64,000 nucleotides of DNA from Paracyclopina nana (taxonomy: Eukaryota; Arthropoda; Copepoda; Cyclopoida; Cyclopettidae), in the NCBI GenBank assembly GCA_019096065.1, contig JAGUCH010000002.1:14644501-14708500 (forward strand). Direction: 5' to 3'. The position numbers and the translations under genes are program-made. The notes beneath the pieces are model-generated. The model did no database searches, was not told the DNA's origin, and saw only the letters and a program-made list of their open reading frames with translations. Shown piece by piece: positions 42,859 through 53,335 of this stretch. Position 1 is the first letter of the stretch. Every line of letters starts with the position of its first letter.

Positions 42859-45800
42859 TTGTAGGGCGTGAGCTCAGAGCTTGCGAGGACGACGCGTCTT
42901 CTGACTGTCTCCAGAAGTGGTAAGAGGCTCCTTCTTCTTTACTGGCGACCATTTCTCTCTCCAGTCTTTCCAGGCTTGCCCAATCTGAGTCGATCGCCAG
43001 CTCCTCCATTATGGGAGCCTCGCTCCTAGCCTTTCTTGGGTACTCGAGGTAGTAATCCGAGTCTCGAAATACGTCGAGTGGAACGAGATTCATGGCTGCC
43101 TTTTCGTAGACTACTGCTACCTTTGAAGCCTCACTTGGTCCTGGCGGCACCATTCTCACGTAAGCCCTTCTTACTTCTCCGTCAATATCTCGTTTGACTT
43201 TCTCTACTATTCCCAGAGGCCAGTAATATCTTCGCTCGGAATGTACTTTGTCTATGACAGCAACCACATCTCCTTTGGTAAGGCTCTTTATATGATTGAT
43301 CCATTTTGGCATCTTCTTTAATTGAAGCACCAATTCCTCGGTAAAATGCTCCCACATCCTCTGCAATGCAGAGTCGAGGAGTACATATCTTTGCTCCAAG
43401 GTTTCTAAGGCTTCTTTTCTAATGATGGGCAGTGCATCCCCTGGGGGGCCCCGAGTAAGGAAGTGGTTAGGGGTCACGAAATGTCCATTCACTTCTCCAA
43501 TGGGGCGACTGTTTATGAAACCTTCAGATTTAACCATTATGTATCGGAAGTCTTCCAGCTTGGTAACCTTCTTGTTAAACTGACGATAAAAAGTCTTTTT
43601 GAATATGCGGACCGCTGCCTCTGCGAGCCCGTTGAAATGAGGGGCCCAAGGGGGGGAGAGTGTCCATTCGACCACGCCCATGTGTCCCCCAAACTGCCTT
43701 AGTCGATCCCAGTCAATCAACTTGAGACTTTCCCTAAGCTCAGCATATCTTTCATTCACTCGAAGGTCTTCTCGGCATCCTATAAAGTTAGAGCCGTTGT
43801 CGCTCCTGATGGCATAAGGGCAGCCTCGCCTAGCGATGAACAACTCCAAAGCCCTCATCAAGGAGAGCGAGCTCATGTCATAAACTTCTTCGCAGTGTAT
43901 AGCTTTAGAATGCAAGCAAATGAACACTATCACGTACATATGGTACTCGGCTCTATTGAATGTTGTCGTGAAGGGTCCACACATGTCAATGCTCGTGTAG
44001 CGGAAGGGCAAAAATTCAGTGATGGGAATTGCATGTGGAGGCAGTAGTCCCATGTGAGGAATAAGAGGCTTCAATGTCCATCTCTTGCACATAGCACAGT
44101 CCTTCAGAATTTTCGCGATGATGGGCTTGGCGTTCGGGATCCAAAAAAGCTTTTGGGCTTCGCACAGATACCTGTTGCGACCGTATCCATGACCAACTAA
44201 TTTGTGCATGTCTTCCAACACGAGCCGCCTGGCGGCCCCTGGAATTATCAGTTGTCTGCGACCTACCCAGGCTGCCAAAGTGGCATCTAGCCTGCCCCTA
44301 GTCCTAATTTCCCCCTGGGGGCCGAGCACGGGATCCAAAGGCCCCAATTTCGAGCCCTTGGGCCATTCACCAGTACTCATGAAGTGATCGAGTTCATGAG
44401 CATAATGCTCCTGTTGGATCCAGATAGCTACCTGGTTTTCCACCCATCGATATTCTTCGTCTTGAGGCGTGCCCACGGAGGTTTCTTCCCATGGTGATAT
44501 GATCTTCAAGGCTGCTCGTCTGGCGAGGCAGATCACTCGTATCATCCGACTCCACGAAGAAAAGTCATCCAGCGTGAGCTGGTGAGGGAAGACTGGTTCA
44601 GTTCTTGCGGCATGCCAAGCCTCCAAGGCGTTCGGAGTGGGTTTCAAGTGATGAGGGACTACGTATTGGCCAGCTTTTTCAAATGTGCAAAGCATAACCA
44701 CCTTTTTCAGGGCCTTTTTTCCAGCCTTGATGGTTCTTCCTGGAACCTTCTGAAGCCTCATGTAGCCGTCGATGGCTGCTTGCTCGTCATCAGTCACGTA
44801 AGGTACCCATTTCGGAAAATTCTTCTCTGGACCCCTCAAAAAGTCAGGTCCATATTTCCAAGTTTCGCTTGCAGCTAGTTCATCAATGGTCATGCCTCGA
44901 GTTACGTAATCTGCAGTATTGAAGCGTCCCGGTACCTGCTTCCATTGGAATTCATGGGTGCCTTCAAAGATGACGGTGACTCGCCTGGCGACATACCCTT
45001 TCCAATTACCAGCGGGCTTGCAGATCCAAGTCAGTGCGCATTGAGAATCTGTCCAAAGCGTGACCGAGTCTATTTTATCCAGACTTTTGATGAGATCTTG
45101 GCAAAGCTCGGTGCCTAGCACGCAGCCATTCAATTCCATCTCTGGCATTGATCGGACCTCCCTCAAAGATGCCAAGTTCAGCCTGGCTGCCATCAGCATG
45201 CATTCCACGGAGCCATCAGGGTACACCGATCTAATGTAGGCTGCTGCGCCCTTGGCCATTTCACTTGCATCGGTAAAGATGTGGAGCTCCAGCCTGGCTG
45301 CGGCTCTTGCTCTCACGGCTCGGGGCATTCTGAAGACCTCTACTCGCTCTACTTGCTTTACGTAGTCGCTCCACTCGGCAATTATCTTCTCCATTTCTGG
45401 GTGTTCCAACATGTCTAACGCAGTGTCCCATTCGATGGCGAATAGCATTCGCATTTGCCAGACTCTTTGAATGAGTCTCTTGCCTTGGAGAACGAATGGT
45501 GCCAGCAATCCCAAAGGATCATGAAGCCTAGGCACAAACTGGGCCATCATTCGCATAGTGAGGGGCGCCTGGCGCATGTACTCTGCATCGGTGGGTTGAA
45601 AAACTATCTGATCTGCAAGGCAGTCTACGTACAAGCCTAAGGCTTTAGTGATATCGCTATTTTCAGCGTGTAGCTGAAACCCAGGGAGAATCAAATCCGG
45701 ATCGACATCTGCTAATGCGCCTGGCGCATTGCTTCCCCATTTCCTAAAGGGCATGGCCCCCTCGTCTCCTACCTCGAGAATCTGTTTGATAGCTTCTCTG

Positions 45801-48455
45801 GCCTCCTGCTCGTCCTCCACGGAGGCGAAGACATCGTCTACATAGAGAAACTTATCCAAGATGTGGAAGGCGAGCGGATGTGAATCTTGAAATTTGGATA
45901 TATGATGCTTCATGGCAAACGTTGCCATGCATGGGGCTGATGCAGTTCCAAACACTACCGATGAGGGCTCGTAGCATATTCCTTGCCACACAAATCTGTG
46001 GAACTTCCTGGATTCCGGATCAAGCTTAAAGCGTAGAAACATCTTGCTTATGTCTGCGACGATCATCACGGGCTTCTCTCTCGCCCCAACGAGAATCTCG
46101 AAGACGTTTCGCTGCAGCTTAGGGCCTGGCAAAAGCGCATCATTCAGACTTTTGCCAAAATGCTTTCTGGCTCCATCAAATACTACTCTGACGGGCATTG
46201 ACGGTTTGTCTGCCCTGACTACCAGCAGCCAATCAAGATAATTCCCTTCATCCAGATTGTCGACTTCGGGATCCAGCATCCTGACGAATCCTTGATTCAG
46301 CCAATCAACTATCTCTTGAGTTGCCTTGTTGTACAGATCTTCGTCATACAAAAACAGTTTTCTCTCCAGCTTGGCTGTATCTTTGGCTACCCTGTTCCTA
46401 TTGCAGAGGAAGACTGGTTCGCCATCCAACCACATAGGGCTCAGTTGATATGACTTGTCTTCGAGTTGTGTGATGGTGCCAATTAGGATGTCTAGCGCTT
46501 TTTGATCATTAATACTTAGAGCAGGCGGCCTTTCAATCTGCGGTCTATCAAATTCCCACATGGCTTCAATGCATTCGATGGGTGCTCCCGGCAACTGAGT
46601 GGTGTCCGGGGTTTGACCCGAGGTTTGACCACAGTGGTCGCAGAGAGGCACTCCTGGAGGCTCAGTTTTTGAGTCCTCGCCTGGCGAGGGTAGCGCTGCC
46701 ACGCAAACTACTTTTTCTTTTTGTGGTTGTGCTTCTGGGTCATAATAAGTCATGACTCTTCCCAGTGCACAGTCATAGATATAGGGGTCCCCTTTTTCTT
46801 TGTGGATAATTGATTGCGGCATGATCAGGTTGAAGCAGTCCAAACCCAGCAAAATGTCCGGTCTCGGCGTTCTTGCATACTTGGGCAACTCAACATTTTT
46901 TAAGAACTCGAATTTTTGTTTTAGCTTGGCTACTGGTGGAGTGACAATGGTGGCCGGCAACTCCTGTATGGTGTGGACAGGGATGTCATGCCATTCACTT
47001 CCCCCCACTGCTTTAACCCTGATCTTGACCAGCGAGCTGGAGATAGTGACGGATGTGGCAATCATTTTTAAGACTTGGTCTTCTTTTACGCCTGCTAACT
47101 TCAGTCTCTCTTTTAGCCTGTCTGTGGCCATTGAGAGCTGCGCTCCTGTGTCGCAGAAGGCATTTACTTTGATATATTCTCCAGTCTCAGGGTTCGCCAC
47201 CATAACTGGGACGACGCAATAGCTTAAAAGTCCATCCTCTGCAGTGGCTAACATTGCTGTTACTTCCATTGGTTCTTTTGATTGTTGCAGAAGCTCTTGC
47301 TTCATTGGGTCTATATTGTCCCAGTCGTCACCTTCAATCTCCTCATTATCAGAGCTTCCCGGGTCGGCTTCTTTCTCTTCATCTTCCAATTGAAGACCCG
47401 GTAATGCGTTGAAATTGTCCCTTATCGTTGCCGTTGCGAGCTGGGAAACTGGCTGCATGTAATCATTGCCTTGCAATCTATGCACGCTTATTGCGCTAAA
47501 AGCACCCATGGTGTTGGAAGCTTGGCTTCCCCCCGTCCTACTTACTGCCTGGGAAGCATTGCTTCCCCCCATTTGGATATGGTTTGCAGCTTTTGCTTGA
47601 TTGAGTAGCATGGCTACAGTGTTTTCCAGCTCTTTAATCTTCTTGTCTTGTTCTTTGCTGACTTGCACTCTTGGTTCTTCGTCCTGGAATTTCTTTTCCG
47701 GTTTTTGATTTCTCGTAGCCCATGCTTCGTGCAGCAGGTAGTGGTGTGATTTTTCACCACATTCCTTGCACTTCCAGTTCTTTTTACATTCGTATACGTT
47801 TTGAACCCCGCCAAGGCATCGAAAGCATGCATTAAAGTCGCGCGCCCTTTTTATCCTCCCTTTACAGTGCATGGCTAGTAGGTGCGGGCAATTGTACAAG
47901 GAATGATCCTTGACTTCGCATATTGGGCATTTGGTAAAGTACCTCTGGTCCCCCGTAGACACTGTCATTACGGTGAAACCGCCATCTTCTCTGCATGCTG
48001 GATATTCCATTTCTGCAAAAGGATCCTCCTCTGAGGAGGGCGTATCGTTTGGTTCGTATGGGTCAGGAACAGCATTTTTAGTGGCTTCGGTTTGATGTAC
48101 GTGATGCAAGCCTTGCTTGTTGGCGAGGGGTTTTTTGGCCTTTTCAGTTTTTCTGACCTTGTAATTCCCTTGGCACCTGGTGATCTTTTGGTACTGGCTC
48201 GTCCAGTCAATGAATAACTGGAAGGTGAGGTGAGTTTTTCTCTCCGTGAGCAGTAGTTGGTTGATGTGATGCCTGGCATTGTCTGTCAATCGCAAGTTCC
48301 TGAACACATTGCTGTCTTGCAGCTCTCCATAGTAAGAGTTAGTGTCGTTGAGATGACGTCGAATACTTTTAATGAGAGCTCTGGCATTCATCACGTTTTC
48401 TTGATCATCCATGTCCAATGGAGGAAGCTCAGCCAACTGTTGCATGTAATAAGCC
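42806..48455 (-). CDS. pol: BEL/Pao pol (zinc knuckles, protease, RT, RNase H, integrase)
   Basis: An intact frame of about 1880 codons. In order: the end of the gag-type DUF1759 region (AYYMQQLAELPPL); three Cys/His knuckles at about residues 180-246; the aspartic protease D-T-G-A at about 439; reverse transcriptase with VADISKMF and the Y-V-D-D site; RNase H with H-I-F-T-D-A-S and L-W-T-D-S-Q; the integrase zinc region H-x4-H ... C-x2-C, then D in SIDMCGPF, D in RSDNGSNF and E in GLAEAAV; and a C-terminal DUF5641-like segment. All catalytic residues seen are intact and there are no stops, consistent with a young copy. The frame has no ATG at its beginning and must be joined to gag. Confidence 0.93.
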
Positions 48456-48636
48456 CTGCCGCTCAACTCAAAGTTGGGTAGTCAGCGCCGTCTTGCGCCA
48501 AATTTGAGCGCGCAATTTTCAGTGCAGGCTGCACGGAACTGACTGCCCACTTGGGCCGTTCGGCCATAGTGCAGTACGCGCTAAAGGTGCCGCCATCTCT
48601 GGACAGTTTTCTCAGCGACAGGGCTTATAGTTGTAC
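48456..48636 (-). other. 181-base intron-like or inserted segment between gag and pol
   Basis: gag and pol lie in different frames on either side of this piece, which begins GTACAACT and ends GGCAG. Leaving it out as a GT-AG intron makes the DUF1759 region continuous and in frame. It carries AGAGATGGCGGCACC and, near the other side, GACGGCGCTGAC, echoing the AGATGGCGCCA family. ATAAGCCCTGTCGCT near one edge is the inverse of AGCGGCAGGGCTTAT at the other (one mismatch). It may be a MITE that inserted after retrotransposition, a true intron or a frameshift region. Confidence 0.5.
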
Positions 48637-51600
48637 TGCAGAGTGTCATTTCCATACTCTTCTTCTAGTAGGGTCAGTGCATGATAGTACCCTGTTTCAG
48701 TTTTGGGCAGCTCATTTATGAGCTCTCCTGCTGGCCCACCCTTGGTGGCATCTAACAATCTCGCCCACTTTTCGAACGTCGGCATGGCCGGGTCGTTGTG
48801 TACAAATGAGCGAAAGCGGTCTCGAAAAGTATAATACTCTGTTGGATACCATCCATCGAACGATGGAATTTCCACAGTATTCAGCTTGATGCTTGATTTT
48901 CCGTAGACGCCCATTTGGCGAGGAGGAACATACGGCCATGGTTCTTCCATGTGGGCTTGGCCCTCAAAGTGGTCATTGTTTTGGCTAGTGGACCTTCTGC
49001 CTATGTCGGGCCCGCCTGGCGGGCCTCTTTCTACCCTACTGTTTGGCCTTGGCCATCTCGGTTGGAATACTCGATGGTCCTGACCTCCAGGTGGATGAGC
49101 GGGTTGGAAGACTCGATGGTCTTGACCTCCAGGTGGATGAGCGTTTCCCCCCATGGGTTGACCCGGTGGTGGATACACATCATAGTTGTATGGAGGAGGC
49201 ACGTTGCCTGTAATTCCTGGGATTCTGCTGCTTGGGGGTGGTACATTGTAGGGCGGCGCAAGTGGTCCCGGAGGAGCGTAATGACCCGCAAACATACTAG
49301 TCGCCATGGGATTCGAGAAGCTCGTTACCGTCAAAGGTTGTACATGAGGTGCGTTCGGCCTTGGAGCTGACCAGCCTGGCTGACCCCATGAAGCCATATG
49401 GTCGATGCTTCCAACCTGGCTAGGCATCACGAATGGGGGAGCGTTGCTTCTCAGATCCGACTGAGACATTAGTGCACCTGAACCGTGAGCCCATGTGGTC
49501 CTGGTTATTGGATTTGCCAGAGTGAACGTTGTCACTGCCTCTGAGGGGACAACCATGGACGAAGCGCAAGGAATGGCTTGGGCTGACGTAGTAGTAGACA
49601 TGAACTGCCTGGCAGTATCATGCTGGATCCTAAGTGATTCAAGCCTGGCTTGATCGGTCCTAACTCTTATCTCTTGTTCCGCCGCAGTTTGTGCATCTAG
49701 CGACATGCGCATTAGCTCGTCATCCTGTTGAGGAGCTTCTTCTCCAGTTTCAATCAGATGCTCTCTTGCACGCATGTAATCGTTAATTCCTTCGCAGAGA
49801 GTATCATAAAGTTCACGCATGGCTTGTGTAGTCTGGCGCTCTTGAATGGCTTGATTCATTCGCCTAGTGGTATCCAGAAGCTGAGTTAGTGCTCCGGAGT
49901 ACGCCATTGCTACTCTCATGTAGTTTCTTCTTGTAGTAGAGCTGACCACAGATGCCGAGTTGTGCCCTGGAGTTGACTGAACAACTGAGCTTCTTCTTTC
50001 TTGTGAGTCCTGCGCGGCAGCCCCCTCACCACGAAGAAGCGCAGCAACCTGTTGTGGGCCTGCGCCAGGATCCAGCCTTGGAGGAGGTTGTCTGACAACG
50101 TGATGCCTACTGAGTGCCTGATCAATCTCGCCGGCTCTTGCTCTGGGAAGACTTCGTAGCCATTCTTTAGTAATTGGGAATTGAGCTTGTTCTGCGTTGA
50201 GGGTGAACACCTCCATAGAGTCCCTTCTCAAGAGCCTGACTCCTTGGTCTGGGCCCATTGTCTCGATAAGATAGTTTCCAGTATTGTTGCCTTGTTCGTC
50301 CCAATCTTGTGGCAGCGGAGTTCCAATAGAGAAATCGTTGTTTTCCTGTTGCAACTGTGCTATTTGTTGCACGTTCATTCCATTGTAGTGCGTTTGGCTC
50401 GCAGCTCCGCCAGTTTGCGGTGGCAGCCCGCTGGAAGCCGCGCCGGAGCTTGTTTGCGCCCTCCCGACGTTGCTACTTGTCAAATTGTTGTCGGTGTTCT
50501 GCGCCGCGTTACCCCGTTGAGAAGTCGCTGCTTGTTCGGGCAGAGACCTGCTCATGCGATTGCTTACTAGCCTGTTGCGATGCGCAATCAAGTCATCAAT
50601 GGAATGCATCAAGCGTTGAGCTCCATTGTAGGCTTTACTGAAGTTCGATCTCAAGGAGGTCGAGGGTTCAACTCTTGCTACTTGTGCGGCATTATCGTAG
50701 TCTGCTTTCAATCGGTTGAGCTCCCTCAACATGGCTTCCAGGGTGTCTTTGTCCTTGGCAAGCCTTTCATTCGAGGCCCTATCTTGAGACTCAAATATTT
50801 CTTTCCTGGTTTTGGTGCAGAAGGGTACGACCTCTTTGAATTTTTGTTGCATGTAAGTTGCGACTCTCTCTGTCTGCTCCTGAGACTTCCTTATGGCTGC
50901 AGCCCTTTCAGGTGTTACCTTTGCAGCATTTGGTCTGGTTTTGGTGCCAGTTGGCCTGTATTCCCCAGCCTTGCTGGTGGGAACGGCTCTTTGTCGAGTA
51001 CCAGCCAATGAAGGGTCCCTCCTGGGAGTGATTCCAGATGAGGTTGAAGGGTTGGGATTATCTACAACCTGTTCAGACCCAGACTGAGCCTTAGGCCTCT
51101 TGTTTCTCCTCAGATTATAGGGTTGAAAGATCGAGGGTTGGAAGTCCGCGGACGAGCTAGCCGCGACATGGAATTGTACGTTTTCCGCAGAATTTCCTTG
51201 AGCTTGAGATCCAGCTTGGCTGGCCGCTCCCATTGTTCCAGGGTAGATGAGTGGTATGTATGGCTCCGGTGCCGCTCCATAGCTCTGATCTCGGGGCATC
51301 GGCACAAATGGCGCAGCTCCAACGTTCATGGAGCTGGAGGTGCCCTGAGCTTGGCTCAAATACGAGCCATCTACTTGCGAGTTGGATGGCATGGCAGCCT
51401 GCCTCAACGAGCCCGCAGAAGCTTGGATAGGTTCAAGGTTTCCCCCGCCAATTGCTTGGGACAAGTTTTGGGCGGCGTTTGCGCCTGGAGGTGTACGGTA
51501 CATCTCGTTGGAGTGGAATCCGTGAAAGAGAGTTGTCTCCGAAGGTAGATTGAGCGGATCCAGCATCACCAAATTCGCGGCCGGATCAGGACCCTCTTGA

Positions 51601-51872
51601 ATGGTCCTTGCAAAACTTTCGATCTCGTTGATCCACTCGTAGGAGTCAGTGCTTGGCTCTACGAATATGAAAGACTCAGAGGTCCCTCCCGATGTGTCAG
51701 AGCCAAATTCCTCTCTCTGATTCCTCCAAATATGCCTGGCTTGCGTAAATGGAGAAATTTCCAAATTGGGAAAAGAGTTGCCGTGGTTCTCAGGAGGTTG
51801 CCCTCGGACTCTTCTGCTAATGCGCTGAGGTTGTGGCGTGGATTCGGAGTACCGTGTTGGCAAGCCTGACAT
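48612..51872 (-). CDS. gag: BEL/Pao gag-like protein
   Basis: About 1086 codons from ATG 51872. The frame is mostly disordered: Gln/Ser/Pro/Gly-rich with a duplicated short repeat AHPPGGQDHRVFQP near residue 975. Predicted helical stretches around 330-430 and 660-760 (RRNYMRVAMAYSGALTQLLD) may form capsid-like or coiled segments. The last ~85 residues are the start of the DUF1759 gag domain (VEIPSFDGWYPTEYYTFRDR) typical of BEL/Pao. The frame runs 24 bases into the intron-like segment and ends there. Confidence 0.85.
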   Translation of the reverse strand: MSGLPTRYSESTPQPQRISRRVRGQPPENHGNSFPNLEISPFTQARHIWRNQREEFGSDTSGGTSESFIFVEPSTDSYEWINEIESFARTIQEGPDPAANLVMLDPLNLPSETTLFHGFHSNEMYRTPPGANAAQNLSQAIGGGNLEPIQASAGSLRQAAMPSNSQVDGSYLSQAQGTSSSMNVGAAPFVPMPRDQSYGAAPEPYIPLIYPGTMGAASQAGSQAQGNSAENVQFHVAASSSADFQPSIFQPYNLRRNKRPKAQSGSEQVVDNPNPSTSSGITPRRDPSLAGTRQRAVPTSKAGEYRPTGTKTRPNAAKVTPERAAAIRKSQEQTERVATYMQQKFKEVVPFCTKTRKEIFESQDRASNERLAKDKDTLEAMLRELNRLKADYDNAAQVARVEPSTSLRSNFSKAYNGAQRLMHSIDDLIAHRNRLVSNRMSRSLPEQAATSQRGNAAQNTDNNLTSSNVGRAQTSSGAASSGLPPQTGGAASQTHYNGMNVQQIAQLQQENNDFSIGTPLPQDWDEQGNNTGNYLIETMGPDQGVRLLRRDSMEVFTLNAEQAQFPITKEWLRSLPRARAGEIDQALSRHHVVRQPPPRLDPGAGPQQVAALLRGEGAAAQDSQERRSSVVQSTPGHNSASVVSSTTRRNYMRVAMAYSGALTQLLDTTRRMNQAIQERQTTQAMRELYDTLCEGINDYMRAREHLIETGEEAPQQDDELMRMSLDAQTAAEQEIRVRTDQARLESLRIQHDTARQFMSTTTSAQAIPCASSMVVPSEAVTTFTLANPITRTTWAHGSGALMSQSDLRSNAPPFVMPSQVGSIDHMASWGQPGWSAPRPNAPHVQPLTVTSFSNPMATSMFAGHYAPPGPLAPPYNVPPPSSRIPGITGNVPPPYNYDVYPPPGQPMGGNAHPPGGQDHRVFQPAHPPGGQDHRVFQPRWPRPNSRVERGPPGGPDIGRRSTSQNNDHFEGQAHMEEPWPYVPPRQMGVYGKSSIKLNTVEIPSFDGWYPTEYYTFRDRFRSFVHNDPAMPTFEKWARLLDATKGGPAGELINELPKTETGYYHALTLLEEEYGNDTLQYNYKPCR

Positions 51873-51912
51873 TGACTTGCTCAATTCAAGGTTGAGATTT
51901 AGGGCCTGTCGA

Positions 51913-51930
51913 GCCCCACGTTGGGCGCCA
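51913..51930 (-). other. primer binding site, tRNA-Lys1,2 type
   Basis: The minus strand reads TGGCGCCCAACGTGGGGC three bases after the 5' LTR, the 18-base sequence complementary to the 3' end of tRNA-Lys1,2 as used by several retroviruses. Confidence 0.9.
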
Positions 51931-51933
51931 CTT

Positions 51934-53331
51934 TGTCTTAGGCCTTCAGGCTGCCCGGTGCGAATCCCCTGGGGATGATGAGCCCGAAGTCAGAGACTTT
52001 GAAATCCTGCAAACTTGACAGGACCACGATCCCAATGGTTGGTCTGCCAAATGGGAAGGACAAGTACTCCTCAAGGTGAAATCCACACCCTCAGTGGTGT
52101 CCAAGATACAGCCTGGCTGCAAGTCTACCTGGACAACTAATCTGGTATTGTAAGACAACACCAAAGAGACCAATAAAGATCCTTCTAATAATGACTAAAC
52201 ATTCACATATGGTGTGAGCAAAGCTCACCTAAATAAATCTACACATTACATGAAATAAAGGCCAAAGCATTGCTCTAGCAAGTTACAATTGCACATAAAA
52301 CCTTAACACAATACTCAAATACATAAAATAGATAAAATAGATCACTTTGACCTCAATAAATCAATCAGTAAAATTCAATCATGATGTTTTCTTATTCAAT
52401 TTTTCTCACACACTGAAATTCTTACAAAAAATTGGCAATGGCTGCCGCTGAGCTGATGGCGGGTGCCATTACTAAACACTACTGTTTTTACCGCTACGCA
52501 TTAGTCACTACTGTTTTTGAACATATCTTATAACCACTACACTACTGACACACTAAGAACTACTGTCCATCTACTGATGTAGTAACCAATACAAAATTAA
52601 ATATACTCATTTTGTACTGACATACTAAGCACTACACTACCACTGACACTTTAGTCACTACTCCTGTCACATTAGGAGTACTCAGATTACACATTGGTAT
52701 ATATATTATTTTAAGGCCAGGCTTTCAAGGTTTGGCTTTTACAGCAAAGCTTTTAAGGTAAGACATGTTAAAGGTTAGGTTGTTAAGGTTAGGCATTTAA
52801 GGTTTGGCTTGTGAGTTTATGTTTTTAAAGTTAGGCTTTTCCACTAGAGCTTTTGAAGTATGACATATTTAAGGTTAGGTAATTCAGGCTAGGCTTTCAA
52901 TGTTTGGCTTTTGAAAATATGATTTGCAAGTTAGGCTTATAAAGGAAGGCTTTAAAGGTTAGGCTTTTCAGGTAATACTTAAGAATTGGGAGTGTCTTTT
53001 TTTTTTTTTTTTTTGCTTTTGCTTTTTGATTTTTTGTACAATGTTAGTGTCTGACCAGTAGTTACTAATCTACATGTTCAAAAAGTGTAGTGGCTAGTGA
53101 GTATGTCAAAATGCTACTTGTTCAAAGAGTGTAGCGGTAAGTGTGTCAGTTCAGTAGTTCTTAGTAAGACTGTTCATAAAGTGTAGCTGTTGGTATGTCA
53201 GTACAGTAGTGATAAAAATTCGGGATTAGTGTGTCAGTACAATAGTGATTAGTAAGTTTCCCCCTGATGGCGTCGCTGAGGAGGAACGGGTGCGCGCGCG
53301 CCTCGCGCAGCAGCGCAAGCAGGCCGCGACA
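51934..53331 (-). repeat. 5' LTR of the BEL/Pao element (with nested transposon)
   Basis: 51934-52461 plus 53273-53331 (587 bases) match the other LTR. The minus strand starts TGTCGCGGCC at 53331. The first ~75 transcribed-side bases are strongly GC-rich and the rest AT-rich. It is interrupted by an ~800-base insertion. TCTT follows at 53332-53335. Confidence 0.95.
52462..53272. mobile_element. TIR transposon nested in the 5' LTR, 8-9 base target duplication
   Basis: CTGATGGCG is present at 52453-52461 and 53264-53272 but only once in the other LTR, so this is an exact insertion. The ends are imperfect inverted repeats (CATTACTAAACACTACT left; CTTACTAATCACTACT right, reverse strand). The length is ~802 bases with no transposase. 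A duplication of 8 suggests hAT, of 9 a Mutator-like element. The interior has many GGTTAGG-type words (52740-52980) and a T19 run. Confidence 0.88.
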
Positions 53332-53335
53332 TCTT

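Larger units (their letters stand above)
37872..53331 (-). mobile_element. BEL/Pao LTR retrotransposon, full length
   Basis: Complete element on the minus strand: LTRs at 37872-38975 and 51934-53331 (587 bases each after removing later insertions), TG...CA ends, and TCTT on both flanks (37868-37871 and 53332-53335). The primer site matches tRNA-Lys1,2, and a purine-rich tract precedes the 3' LTR. The order gag, protease, reverse transcriptase, RNase H, integrase is that of BEL/Pao. Three further frames lie between pol and the 3' LTR where an env may sit. The LTRs differ at only about two positions, so the insertion is recent. Total length without nested inserts is about 14.1 kb, long for the group. 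Confidence 0.95.

Noticed and set aside
52700-52990. Telomere-like repeats
   Set aside because: Words are irregular and sit inside a bounded transposon insertion, so not a telomere or interstitial telomeric array.
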